From: an uncultured bacterium
Lineage (GTDB): Bacteria > Verrucomicrobiota > Kiritimatiellia > RFP12 > UBA1067
DNA: 64,000 bases
Assembly (NCBI GenBank): GCA_902799955.1
Contig: CADCCQ010000012.1
Coordinates: forward strand, 1-64,000
Direction of reading: 5' to 3'
Notes under the pieces: model-generated
The model's input: the letters and a program-made list of their open reading frames with translations, nothing else
Database searches by the model: none
Told to the model about the DNA's origin: nothing
Shown: positions 34,359 to 42,704 of the stretch, piece by piece
How the letters are laid out: every line of letters starts with the position of its first letter
Position numbering within the stretch: position 1 is the first letter of the stretch
Position numbers and translations under genes: made by a program

Positions 34359-37300
34359 ATGCAAAATCCATCCATAATTCCGCATTCCTCATTCCTCATT
34401 CCGCATTCATCTTCTGTCGGAGCGCCCGAAAGGGCCACGCAGGCCCGGCTCATCGAGATGTTCGAGCTCAACATGGGCTATACCTTCCTCGGCAATAAAA
34501 CAGACGAGGATAACCACAACATCATCCCCGAGCTCCTGGAGGCGAATCTGCTGAAGCGCGGCTACTCGAAGCGCGTCGTGCAGGCGGCGATTTCAACGTT
34601 TCAATCCGATGCCCAGGCCCTCGTGAACGGCAATCTCTACAACGCCAACAAAGCGGTTTATGCCGACATCAAGTACGGCGTGAAGGTGGCCGATGCCAAG
34701 GGCAACATCGTTACGGTCAGGGTGGTTGACTTTGATCCGGAAAAGATCGACGACAACGACTTCCAAATCGCGGAGGAAGTTTCAGTTGCCGGTCTTTACG
34801 ACAAGCGCCCCGACCTCGTCATCTATGTGAACGGCATTGCGCTCGGGGTGATTGAGCTCAAGCGCTCCAGTGTTTCCGTCATGAAGGGCATCTGCCAGAA
34901 CATCGCCAACCAGAAGGAGATGTTCATTAAGCCGTTTTTCACGACGATGCAGCTCGTCACGGCGGGCAACTCGAGCGAAGGGCTCAGGTACGGCACGATC
35001 GAGACGCCTGCAAAGCAATACCTCGAATGGCGTCACGATGGGTTTGCCGATTGCCCTGACGAGCGCGATCCAGCCGATGTGCAGCTCGAGGGCGAATCCG
35101 CGCAATACGATGAGAAGCTCGACGCGCAGGTTTACGAGATGTTCAACAAGAGGAGGTTCCTGCACCTCATCCGCGATTTCATCGTGTTTGACAGGGGCAA
35201 GAAGAAGGTTGCACGGTACAGCCAGTATTACGGCACGATGCGTGCGCTTGCGCGCACCGCCAAGGGCAAAGGCGGAATCATCTGGCATTCGCAGGGTTCG
35301 GGAAAGTCGATCGAGATGGTTGTTCTTTCCAAGCTTCTTGTCGAGCGAGATCCCGACGGACGCGTGTTGATCGTCACCGACCGCGATGAACTCGACGAGC
35401 AGATCGAAAAACTATTCAAGGGAGTGGACGAGGAAATCATCCGCACGAAGAGCGGCAGGGATCTCGTCAATCGCATCAACGACACGGCCGGCGGCAGGTT
35501 CCTTTGCTCGCTTGTCCACAAGTTCGGGCATCGCGGCGGGGGCGAAGGCGAGGATGACGACATCCTCGACGAAAAGGCCATGCAGGAATACATTGCCGAA
35601 ATCAAGGCGGCACTGCCGCCCGGTTTCTCCGTGAAGGGCAACTTCACCGTTTTTGTGGACGAATGCCACAGGACGCAGTCCGGCAAGCTTCATCAAGCCA
35701 TGAAGGCCATCATGCCGAATGCAGTTTTTGTGGGCTTCACGGGAACGCCGCTCCTCAAAAAGGACAAGAAGACGTCGCAAGAAGTATTTGGCGAATACAT
35801 CCACACCTACAAGTTCCCTGAGGCTGTGCGCGACCATGTCGTTCTCGACCTCCGCTACGAGGCGCGCGACATACCGCAGGATGTCACGGAACAGGAGAAG
35901 ATCGACGAGTGGTTTGAGGCAAAGACGCAAGGGCTTACGCCCAAGGCAAAGGCCACGCTCAAGCAGAAGTGGGCGACGATGCAGAACGTCGTCTCGTCCA
36001 AGTCGCGTCTTGCCAAGATCGTACAGGACATCATCTTCGACTTCGAGACGAAGCCGCGCCTGATGGACGGCGCGGGCAACGCGCTGCTTGTTGCAGGGGA
36101 TATTCTCACGGCCTGCAAGTTCTACAACCTCTTTCTCGACCATGAGTTTCAAGGGTGTGCGATAATATCATCGTATCTGCCCGTTCCCGGCGAGGTGAAC
36201 ACCTCGGCCGTCAGCCTTTCACAACGTACCGACGACGAGGTGAAGTACGAAACCTATTGCAAGATGATCGGCGTCACACCCGGCGACAAGGTCGATTCCA
36301 TCAAGAAGAAGATTGAGGACTTCGAAACGGAGGCCAAACGCCAGTTCGTGGAAGAACCGGCAAAGATGAAGCTCCTCATCGTCGTCGACAAGCTCCTTAC
36401 GGGCTTTGACGCGCCCCCTTGCACGTATCTTTACATCGACAAGCACATGCAGGACCACGGGCTTTTCCAGGCGATCTGTCGCGTGAACAGGCTCGACGAT
36501 GAATCAAAGGAGTTTGGCTACGTAATCGACTACCAGAAACTATTTGGAGACCTCAAAGAATCGTTGGAGATGTATTCAAGCGAATCCGCGTTTCCCGGAT
36601 ACGATGCCAAGGACGTGGACGGATTCGTCAAGAACGTGGTCAAGGATGCGACGTGCGATTTCAAGAGCATTCTCGCTGCGCTAGATGCTCTTTGCGAGGG
36701 CGTGGAGGCACCGGCAGATGGCCCCGCCTACCGCAAGTACTTCGGGTGCCAGGGCGCGGAAACGCCGGAAGAGGAAGAGATGTTTGCGCAGCGCAGGGAG
36801 CGGCTCTATCGGCTTGTCGGATCGCTTGTGCGCGCGTACGCCGTGCTTGCGCCGAGAATGAAGGAGGCAAAGGTGGACGCAAGCGACCAGGCGCATTACG
36901 AGGCAAGGGTGAAGTTCTATCTTGAGCTGCGCAAGGACATCGGACAGGCAAGCGGCGACTTCCTCGATCTCAAGCCGTATGAGCCGGATATGCGCTATCT
37001 CATCGACACATACATTGCCGCCGGCGAGAGCGAAAGGCTCAATGTCCTTGATTCCTTCACGCTACTTGACTTCATTGACGAGAAGAGCGCTGAAAACAAT
37101 GAGAAGCCAGCGAGTAAGGAGGAGCAGGACAGCGCATCCGAGGCAATCGAGAACAACACGGAGAAAGAACTGGTGCAAAAGAAGCTCGTCAACCCCGTGT
37201 TCTACGAGCGGATGTCCCAAGTCCTCAAGAAGCTCATCGAGGACAGGAAGGCGGGCGTAATCGAATACAGGAAACTTCTTGAGGAATATAAACATCTAGC

Positions 37301-37565
37301 CGAACAGATAAAGAACCCCGCGCTCACGGGGCACTATCCGCCATCTATCGCCTCGTCGCCGATCAAGCAGGCGCTCTACGACAACCTCCACGATGACGAG
37401 AAGCTTGCTCTCGCCCTATACAAGGCATTCATCTCCGTGCCGCATCAGGGGTTCAAGCACGACAGCGCCAAGCAGCTCGAGCTCAAGGGCGCATTATGGG
37501 ACATCCTCAAGGACGACGACCTCATCGAGAAAGTGTATTCCATTCTTGAGGCACAGGAGCTGTAG
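34359..37565 (+). CDS. hsdR: Type I restriction endonuclease subunit
   Basis: ATP-driven DNA translocase and nuclease that cuts unmethylated DNA, 1068 residues. N-terminal PD-(D/E)xK nuclease: PDLVIYV then IELK (Glu166, Lys168). Helicase: Walker A GSGKS from Gly313, DEAD-like VDECHR, motif III GFTGTPLL, and the second RecA domain with LLIVVDKLLTGFDAP and CRVNRLD. A C-terminal helical domain assembles with HsdM. ATG 34359 has GAAAGGGA upstream; an earlier TTG at 34338 is less likely. The first ~18 residues (IIPHSSFLIPHSS) are encoded by the ATTCC repeat and look like an acquired extension. Confidence 0.93.
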   Translation: MQNPSIIPHSSFLIPHSSSVGAPERATQARLIEMFELNMGYTFLGNKTDEDNHNIIPELLEANLLKRGYSKRVVQAAISTFQSDAQALVNGNLYNANKAVYADIKYGVKVADAKGNIVTVRVVDFDPEKIDDNDFQIAEEVSVAGLYDKRPDLVIYVNGIALGVIELKRSSVSVMKGICQNIANQKEMFIKPFFTTMQLVTAGNSSEGLRYGTIETPAKQYLEWRHDGFADCPDERDPADVQLEGESAQYDEKLDAQVYEMFNKRRFLHLIRDFIVFDRGKKKVARYSQYYGTMRALARTAKGKGGIIWHSQGSGKSIEMVVLSKLLVERDPDGRVLIVTDRDELDEQIEKLFKGVDEEIIRTKSGRDLVNRINDTAGGRFLCSLVHKFGHRGGGEGEDDDILDEKAMQEYIAEIKAALPPGFSVKGNFTVFVDECHRTQSGKLHQAMKAIMPNAVFVGFTGTPLLKKDKKTSQEVFGEYIHTYKFPEAVRDHVVLDLRYEARDIPQDVTEQEKIDEWFEAKTQGLTPKAKATLKQKWATMQNVVSSKSRLAKIVQDIIFDFETKPRLMDGAGNALLVAGDILTACKFYNLFLDHEFQGCAIISSYLPVPGEVNTSAVSLSQRTDDEVKYETYCKMIGVTPGDKVDSIKKKIEDFETEAKRQFVEEPAKMKLLIVVDKLLTGFDAPPCTYLYIDKHMQDHGLFQAICRVNRLDDESKEFGYVIDYQKLFGDLKESLEMYSSESAFPGYDAKDVDGFVKNVVKDATCDFKSILAALDALCEGVEAPADGPAYRKYFGCQGAETPEEEEMFAQRRERLYRLVGSLVRAYAVLAPRMKEAKVDASDQAHYEARVKFYLELRKDIGQASGDFLDLKPYEPDMRYLIDTYIAAGESERLNVLDSFTLLDFIDEKSAENNEKPASKEEQDSASEAIENNTEKELVQKKLVNPVFYERMSQVLKKLIEDRKAGVIEYRKLLEEYKHLAEQIKNPALTGHYPPSIASSPIKQALYDNLHDDEKLALALYKAFISVPHQGFKHDSAKQLELKGALWDILKDDDLIEKVYSILEAQEL
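34375..34410. repeat. Inverted copy of the GGAATG microsatellite at the start of hsdR
   Basis: Steps of ATTCCGC/ATTCCTC in the opposite orientation to the units in hsdS; they encode the N terminus of HsdR. Confidence 0.8.
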
Positions 37566-37585
37566 ATTTTAATGAGGAATGTGAA

Positions 37586-38320
37586 ATGAGAAAAGAGGAA
37601 CTGAAAGTTGGAGATGTGCCTGTTGCCGTCCGCCGAAAGGCAATCAAGCACTTGCATCTGTATGTGCAGCCTCCTGACGGAAAGGTGCTCGTGAGTGCGC
37701 CCGACGGCGCTTCGGATGAATCCGTGCTTTCATTTGTGCGTGAGAACTTCGGATGGGTGTTGAAGAAGCGCACCGACATGGGCGAGCAGCGCAGGCAGAC
37801 AAAACGTAAGTACGTTTCGGGCGAGACGCATTACATTTGGGGCGAGCAGCGGTTCCTTGAAGTCAAAAAGCAGGACGGATGGGGCGGGATCAAGATGTCG
37901 GGAAATCGTCTCGTCATGCTGGCGCCTCACGAATCGACGGAGAAGTCCCGCGGGATGTACATGCAGGAATGGGAACGTGCGCTTCTTTCGGATGCAATCC
38001 AGGCGACGTTGCCGGGATGGGAGGCAAGGACGGGGTTTTATATTAGAAGGTGGTCGATAATGAACATGAGGCGCAGCTGGGGCAAGTGCAGCCCGGAAAA
38101 GGAGCGCATCATTTTTAATCTCCAGCTCGTTCGCAAGCCGAGAGAGGCGCTGGACTACATCATCCTTCACGAACTCTGCCATCTGAAAACTCGCACCCAC
38201 GGCAAGGAGTTCATCGTCCTCATGGATCGCCACATGCCGGATTGGAGGAACATCCGCAAGCGCCTGAACGAAGCCCCGCTCGATTTCATAGCGGACCACA
38301 ATATAGTAGATATTGAATAG
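37586..38320 (+). CDS. YgjP-like (DUF45) metallopeptidase in the restriction locus
   Basis: A 244-residue protein of the YgjP/DUF45 family, distantly related to SprT and WLM metallopeptidases. The zinc site is HELCHLKTRTH: His195, Glu196, His199, with a third ligand in the following HGKEF. The motif before it (RRSWGKCSPEKERIIFNLQL) is typical. Family members are frequent passengers of type I loci. Protease activity has not been shown for most. GAGGAA precedes ATG 37586. It is the last gene of the island. Confidence 0.8.
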   Translation: MRKEELKVGDVPVAVRRKAIKHLHLYVQPPDGKVLVSAPDGASDESVLSFVRENFGWVLKKRTDMGEQRRQTKRKYVSGETHYIWGEQRFLEVKKQDGWGGIKMSGNRLVMLAPHESTEKSRGMYMQEWERALLSDAIQATLPGWEARTGFYIRRWSIMNMRRSWGKCSPEKERIIFNLQLVRKPREALDYIILHELCHLKTRTHGKEFIVLMDRHMPDWRNIRKRLNEAPLDFIADHNIVDIE

Positions 38321-38384
38321 ATGATAATGCATGAGAGTCCTCAGGACGATGCCGACTGATGGGAGGTACGCTTCCAAAAGACCT

Positions 38385-38412
38385 TTGACGAGCGATTCAT
38401 TTGTGTTATACT
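38385..38412 (+). promoter_or_regulatory. Promoter of glf
   Basis: TTGACG (38385-38390), 16-bp spacer, TATACT (38407-38412) with TG at 38404-38405. Confidence 0.65.
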
Positions 38413-38464
38413 ATTCACATGTCGCAGGGAACTGAAAAAGGCAACGTAGCGGATTGGAGCAGAA

Positions 38465-39553
38465 ATGACAGTTGACGCAGTAGTCGCAGGCGCGGGCGTC
38501 TGGGGGTGCACCGTCGCCCGCCGCCTGGCGGAGTCCGGCAGAAGGGTGCTCGTCCTCGAGCGCCGCCATGCCGTCGGGGGGAACGTGAGGTGCGAGACCG
38601 ATGCCGAGACCGGCATCGAAGTCCACACCTACGGCTCCCACATCTTCCACACCCACATACCGGAGGTCTGGGAGTTCGTGAACCGTTTCGTGAAGTTCAA
38701 CGGCTACCAGCACAAGGTCCTCGCCCGCTACCGCGGGAAGACGTATTTCCTGCCGCTGGGCCTCGCGCTCATCGAGAAGTTCTTCGGCGTGGAGCTGAAG
38801 CCCTGCGAGGCCGACGCGTTCCTGCGCGACGAGGCGCGCTCGAAGGCGGTGTTCGACGCCTTCTTCCGCGGATACACCTCGAAGCAGTGGGGGCGTCCGC
38901 CGGAGGAGATCGACCCGTCCATAATCAAGCGCGTGCCCGTGCGCACCAGCTACGACGTCAACTACTTCAACGACTACAACCAGGGGATTCCGCTCTCCGG
39001 CTACAACTCGCTCTTCGAGAGGCTTCTCGACCATCCCGGGATAGAGGTCCGCTGCAACGCCGCCGTGCGGCTGGAGGGCGGCGCGTTCTGGGTCGGCGGC
39101 GACGCGCTGCCGTGCGTCCCCGTCTACTACTCGGGCCCGGTCGACGAGCTCTTCGGCTACAGGTTCGGGCACCTCCCGTGGCGGACGCTCCGCTTCGAGA
39201 CGGAGCGCCTCGACGTGCGCGACTACCAGGGGACGTCCGTCGTCAACTACACCGAGGCCGAGGTCCCCTACACGCGCATCCACGAGTTCAAGCACTACCA
39301 CCCGGAGGACGCCGCCGTGATGAACGCGCCGAAGACGGTCATCATGCGCGAGTACCCCGCAGCCTGGAAGCCGGGCGACGAGCCGTACTACCCGATCGAC
39401 ACAACGGAGTCTCGCGCGCTCCTCGCAAGGTACATGGAGGAGGCGGCGAAGCTGCCGGGCCTCGTCGTCGGCGGCCGCCTCGGCGGGTACAAGTACTACG
39501 ACATCGACAAATCCGTCGAGGCCGCTCTCTCGCTACGGCTGCTCGGGCAGTAG
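38465..39553 (+). CDS. glf: UDP-galactopyranose mutase
   Basis: Converts UDP-galactopyranose to UDP-galactofuranose with reduced FAD, supplying Galf for surface glycans. The 362 residues contain the FAD motif GAGVWGCTVARRL, LERRHAVGGNV, the histidine loop YGSHIFHTHIPEVW, the active-site helix FFRGYTSKQWG, the substrate arginine region RTSYDVNYFNDYNQGIP and the C-terminal GGRLGGYKYYDIDKSV. Length is normal. The last 21 bp overlap the convergent peptidase gene. Confidence 0.95.
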   Translation: MTVDAVVAGAGVWGCTVARRLAESGRRVLVLERRHAVGGNVRCETDAETGIEVHTYGSHIFHTHIPEVWEFVNRFVKFNGYQHKVLARYRGKTYFLPLGLALIEKFFGVELKPCEADAFLRDEARSKAVFDAFFRGYTSKQWGRPPEEIDPSIIKRVPVRTSYDVNYFNDYNQGIPLSGYNSLFERLLDHPGIEVRCNAAVRLEGGAFWVGGDALPCVPVYYSGPVDELFGYRFGHLPWRTLRFETERLDVRDYQGTSVVNYTEAEVPYTRIHEFKHYHPEDAAVMNAPKTVIMREYPAAWKPGDEPYYPIDTTESRALLARYMEEAAKLPGLVVGGRLGGYKYYDIDKSVEAALSLRLLGQ

Positions 39554-40618
39554 CGGGAACGAGTCGTCGAGCGACCCGATCCCCTTCGCCGCGAGCGCGA
39601 CCGTCGCGGCGACGTCCCTGAGGTCCAGGACCTCCACAGGGGAGTGCATGTACCTGAGCGGGATGGAGAGCTGCGCGACGGCCGCGCCGCCGCGCTCGAG
39701 CCTCATCGCCCACGCGCACGTCCCGGTCCCGCGCGGCGTCCCCTTGGTCTGGTGGGGGATCCCCTCCGCCTCCGCGACTGCGAGGAAGCGGTCCGCGAGG
39801 CCGCGGTGGTACGTGGGCCCGATGCCGACGGTGACGCCGTCGCCGAGGCGGATGTCGCCGACCTTGCGGCGGTCGTCCTTGTGCACGTCGGTCGCGAAGC
39901 CCACGTCGCAGCACACGCCGATCGCGGGCGCGACGTCGTATGCCGCCGTCTTCCCGCCGACGAGCCCGACCTCCTCCTGCACGCTGGCGACGTAGTGCAC
40001 GTTGCATCCGCATCCGCCGCCCCTGGCGATTTCTATGAACGCCTCGCACATCGCGAACGTCCCCACGCGGTTGTCGAACCCCCTGCACGAGACGCGCGAG
40101 CCGGCGAGCGGACGCCACCCCGAGTCAACGACGCCCTCGTCGCCGATCGCAATCAGCGAAAGCGCCTCCTCGCGCGAAGACGCCCCTATGTCGCACGGCA
40201 TGCTGCGCAGGTCGTCCTTCGCGACGGACTTCTTCTCCTCCGCGTTCATCAGGTGCGGCGGACGCGTCCCGATGACGCCGTTGACCGGGCCGTTGCGGCC
40301 CGCGATCACCACGCGCTCCGCCGCGCACAGCGGCGCCGTCACTCCGCCGAGCGCCCCGAGGTACACCATCCCGTCGTCGTCGACGTGGACGACCATGAAG
40401 CCGATCTCGTCGCAGTGCCCCTCCATCATCACCGTCCGCTTCGCGCCGCGGTCAAGCACGCAGTGCAGGTTCCCGTGGATGTCGATGGACGGCTCGAGGC
40501 CCGTCGCGGCCTTCAGCCTCCTGCCAAGCAGCATCATTCCGGCGTGCTCGCTGCCGGTCGGCGTCGGCAGCGACACCAGTTCCTTGAGAAACCCCACTTG
40601 CTCATTCGAAAGTTCCAT
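39533..40618 (-). CDS. M42-family dinuclear-metal aminopeptidase
   Basis: Cytoplasmic TET-type aminopeptidase that trims N-terminal residues from peptides. The 361 residues show the full metal set: His in MEGHCDEIGF, the bridging Asp in RGFDNRVG, catalytic Glu pair VQEEVG, Asp in CCDVGFATD and the last His in RYMHSPVEV. Start ATG 40618 follows AAAGGAG. The 3' end overlaps glf by 21 bp, so the two transcripts converge and form antisense ends. Confidence 0.9.
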   Translation of the reverse strand: MELSNEQVGFLKELVSLPTPTGSEHAGMMLLGRRLKAATGLEPSIDIHGNLHCVLDRGAKRTVMMEGHCDEIGFMVVHVDDDGMVYLGALGGVTAPLCAAERVVIAGRNGPVNGVIGTRPPHLMNAEEKKSVAKDDLRSMPCDIGASSREEALSLIAIGDEGVVDSGWRPLAGSRVSCRGFDNRVGTFAMCEAFIEIARGGGCGCNVHYVASVQEEVGLVGGKTAAYDVAPAIGVCCDVGFATDVHKDDRRKVGDIRLGDGVTVGIGPTYHRGLADRFLAVAEAEGIPHQTKGTPRGTGTCAWAMRLERGGAAVAQLSIPLRYMHSPVEVLDLRDVAATVALAAKGIGSLDDSFPLLPEQP

Positions 40619-40670
40619 CTCTTTTTCTCCTTTGCCTTTCCTTTTCCTCCGCCTTCCCGGCGGAGCTAAT

Positions 40671-40679
40671 ATTATACCA
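40671..40679 (-). promoter_or_regulatory. Extended -10 promoter of the M42 peptidase gene
   Basis: TGGTATAAT on the minus strand, 53 bp upstream of the start. It is divergent from the promoter at 40715. Confidence 0.6.
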
Positions 40680-40714
40680 CATCCGTGGTTTTTAATGTCG
40701 CGTCTTTCGCTTTG

Positions 40715-40723
40715 TGATATAAT
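40715..40723 (+). promoter_or_regulatory. Extended -10 promoter upstream of the GH51 gene
   Basis: TGATATAAT. The resulting leader of about 230 bases contains the structured element 40758-40926. Confidence 0.6.
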
Positions 40724-40757
40724 AGTAAAAAACCCACCGTCCGCGCTCGCTGCGCAC

Positions 40758-40926
40758 GGGAATGTAAAGGAGGATAAGTTTCAATGACGAGGAAACAACT
40801 ATGACAACTGATAAAAACAACTCTTGCCATCCGGGCGCAACTCGGCACCCGCTTTCAAGAGCGCCGCGCGGTTACGCGGCGCGAGAAAAAGTTGTTCCGG
40901 TTGTTTCCTGAAGAACTTATAGGCAA
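40758..40926. repeat. Dispersed structured element, copy 2
   Basis: Box AATGTAAAGGAGGATAA, GGAAACAAC (40791-40799) pairing with GTTGTTTCC (40900-40908), ACAACT (40804-40809) pairing with AGTTGT (40890-40895), hairpin CGCCGCG/CGCGGCG (40862-40881) and tail GAAGAACTTATAGGCAA. It is 39 bases longer than copy 1 between the inner helix and the hairpin. Confidence 0.75.
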
Positions 40927-40958
40927 TGAAAGAACAGGAACGCAAAGGAGCGGCATCA

Positions 40959-42503
40959 ATGAAAACTAACATGAAGACAATTGCAATGGCGGTCGCGTGC
41001 GTGTGCGCATGCGCAATGGCGCGGGGCGCGGACGACGCGGAGGCATCCGTCGCGCCGGTCGCGGGAGCGAAGGCGCTCAAGTACAGCCCGATGATCTTCG
41101 GGCACTTCATCGAACACTTCGACACCCAGGTCTACGGAGGGCTCTTCTGGCCGGGGCATGCGCTCTCGGACGAGGACGGCTTCCGCAAGGACGTGATCGA
41201 GGCGCTCAGGGAGATCAAGTGCCCCATCGTGCGCTGGCCGGGCGGGTGCTACGTCTCCGACTACCACTGGAAGTGCGGCGTGGGCCCCAACCGCCAGCCG
41301 ATGTGGAACAAGGCGTGGGCCGTCGAGGACCCCAACACCTTCGGCACGGACGAGTACGTCAAGTGGTGCCGCAAGGTCGGCTGCGAGCCGTACATCTGCA
41401 CCAACGCCGGAACCGGCAACGAGGAGGAGATGAGCGACTGGGTCGAGTACTGCAACCTCAACAGCGGCAAGTGGGGGCGCCAGCGCATCGCGAACGGCTA
41501 TCCGAAGCCGCACGACGTCATCTACTGGAGCGTGGGCAACGAGAACTGGGGCGGACACGAGATCGGCGCGAAAACCGTCGAGCAGTGGGGCCCGCTCGTG
41601 CGCGAAAGCGCCAAGATGATGCGCGGCGCCGACCGCCGCATCAAGCTCCTCGCCGCCGCGCTCCCGGCCGAAGGCTGGACCCTGCCGCTCCTCAAGGCGG
41701 CCGGTCGCTTTCTCAACTACGTGAGCGTGCACGGCTACTACGTGTGGGGCAAGGGCGACACGCCCTACCTTACGTGCATGATGCGCACCGAGCGTCCCGA
41801 GGCCGACATCCAGCGCACCATCAGGACGCTTGAGAAGGCCGGCTTCGGCGGCGGCCGGATCGCAATCGCCTTCGACGAGTGGAACCTGCGCGGCTGGTAT
41901 CATCCCGGCCTCGGCAACTTCAAGCGTGGCGCGGTGATGGACTACGCGGCGCGCCGCCAGAACGACGTGGCGTCGTACTACACGATGGCGGACGCGCTCT
42001 TCTCCGCGTGCTTCCTCAACACGTGCCTGCGCCACTGCGACATCGTGAAGATGGCGAACTTCTCGCCGGTCGTCAACACGCGCGGCGCGGTGTTCGTGCA
42101 CGACAAGGGTATCTTGAAGCGCACCACCTACCACGTCTTCTGGATGTACACGCACCTCCTGGAGCCGAACTTCGCGCCCGTGAAGGTGGACTGCGGAAAG
42201 CTCTCGGACGGCAAGGCGAGCGTGCCCGTGCTGGACGCCGTGCTGACGGTCTCCGACGACGGCGCGCGCCGCGTCCTCGCGGTCGTGAACAAGTCGCCGG
42301 ACAAGGCCGTCTCGCTCGACGTCTCCGCGCTTGGCGCGAAGTCCGCGTCGCTCGCGGCCACGGTCCTCTCCGGCGCGTCGCCTGACGACTACAACGACAT
42401 CGGCGCGGAGAACCGCGTCGTGCCCGTGAAGACGACGCTTGCGGTGAAGGGCGGCAAGGTGGAGCTCGCGCCGCACTCCCTCAGCTGCATAGCGCTGGAC
42501 TGA
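40959..42503 (+). CDS. Secreted alpha-L-arabinofuranosidase, GH51
   Basis: Removes arabinofuranosyl side chains from arabinan or arabinoxylan. ATG 40959 (AAAGGAG upstream) gives 514 residues with a signal peptide (cleavage near ARG-ADD). GH51 marks: FGHFIEHFDTQVYGGLFW at the N terminus, RWPGGCYVSDYHWK, acid/base Glu195 in VGNENW and nucleophile Glu307 in FDEWN, then a C-terminal beta-sandwich. An earlier in-frame ATG at 40926 lies at the end of the structured element and lacks a ribosome site. The signal peptide differs from most cytoplasmic GH51 enzymes. Confidence 0.92.
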   Translation: MKTNMKTIAMAVACVCACAMARGADDAEASVAPVAGAKALKYSPMIFGHFIEHFDTQVYGGLFWPGHALSDEDGFRKDVIEALREIKCPIVRWPGGCYVSDYHWKCGVGPNRQPMWNKAWAVEDPNTFGTDEYVKWCRKVGCEPYICTNAGTGNEEEMSDWVEYCNLNSGKWGRQRIANGYPKPHDVIYWSVGNENWGGHEIGAKTVEQWGPLVRESAKMMRGADRRIKLLAAALPAEGWTLPLLKAAGRFLNYVSVHGYYVWGKGDTPYLTCMMRTERPEADIQRTIRTLEKAGFGGGRIAIAFDEWNLRGWYHPGLGNFKRGAVMDYAARRQNDVASYYTMADALFSACFLNTCLRHCDIVKMANFSPVVNTRGAVFVHDKGILKRTTYHVFWMYTHLLEPNFAPVKVDCGKLSDGKASVPVLDAVLTVSDDGARRVLAVVNKSPDKAVSLDVSALGAKSASLAATVLSGASPDDYNDIGAENRVVPVKTTLAVKGGKVELAPHSLSCIALD

Positions 42504-42542
42504 TGCGTATGGGTCCTTGTTGGGAGATGGGTGATTCCGGGA

Positions 42543-42619
42543 TGGTGGGCGATTCGGGATTCGAACCCAAGACCCCTACCGTGTGAAGGTAGTGCTCTAA
42601 CCAACTGAGCTAATCGCCC
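42543..42619 (-). tRNA. tRNA-Val(CAC)
   Basis: Read on the minus strand: acceptor GGGCGAT, D-arm GCTC/GAGC, anticodon stem CTACC/GGTAG with loop TTCACAC (anticodon CAC, Val codon GTG), T-loop GGTTCGAATCC. The CCA end is encoded (42543-42545), giving 77 nt. Confidence 0.95.
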
Positions 42620-42635
42620 GGAAAAGAATGCGCAT

Positions 42636-42665
42636 ATTATACCACAAATCGCCTTGTCATTTCAA
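42636..42665 (-). promoter_or_regulatory. Promoter of tRNA-Val
   Basis: On the minus strand TTGAAA (42660-42665), 18-bp spacer, TATAAT (42636-42641) with TGG before it. Confidence 0.75.
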
Positions 42666-42704
42666 CAGGAAATTGACGGAGGCCGTTCAAGAAGGAAAAG
42701 AGTG

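Noticed and set aside
27002-38320. Insertion sequence or integrase at the borders of the restriction island
   Set aside because: I found no transposase, integrase, terminal repeats or tRNA at either border.
42654-42704. Upstream extension of the phosphodiester glycosidase gene
   Set aside because: The extra 17 codons would precede a good signal peptide and lie over the tRNA promoter; ATG 42705 has a clear ribosome site.
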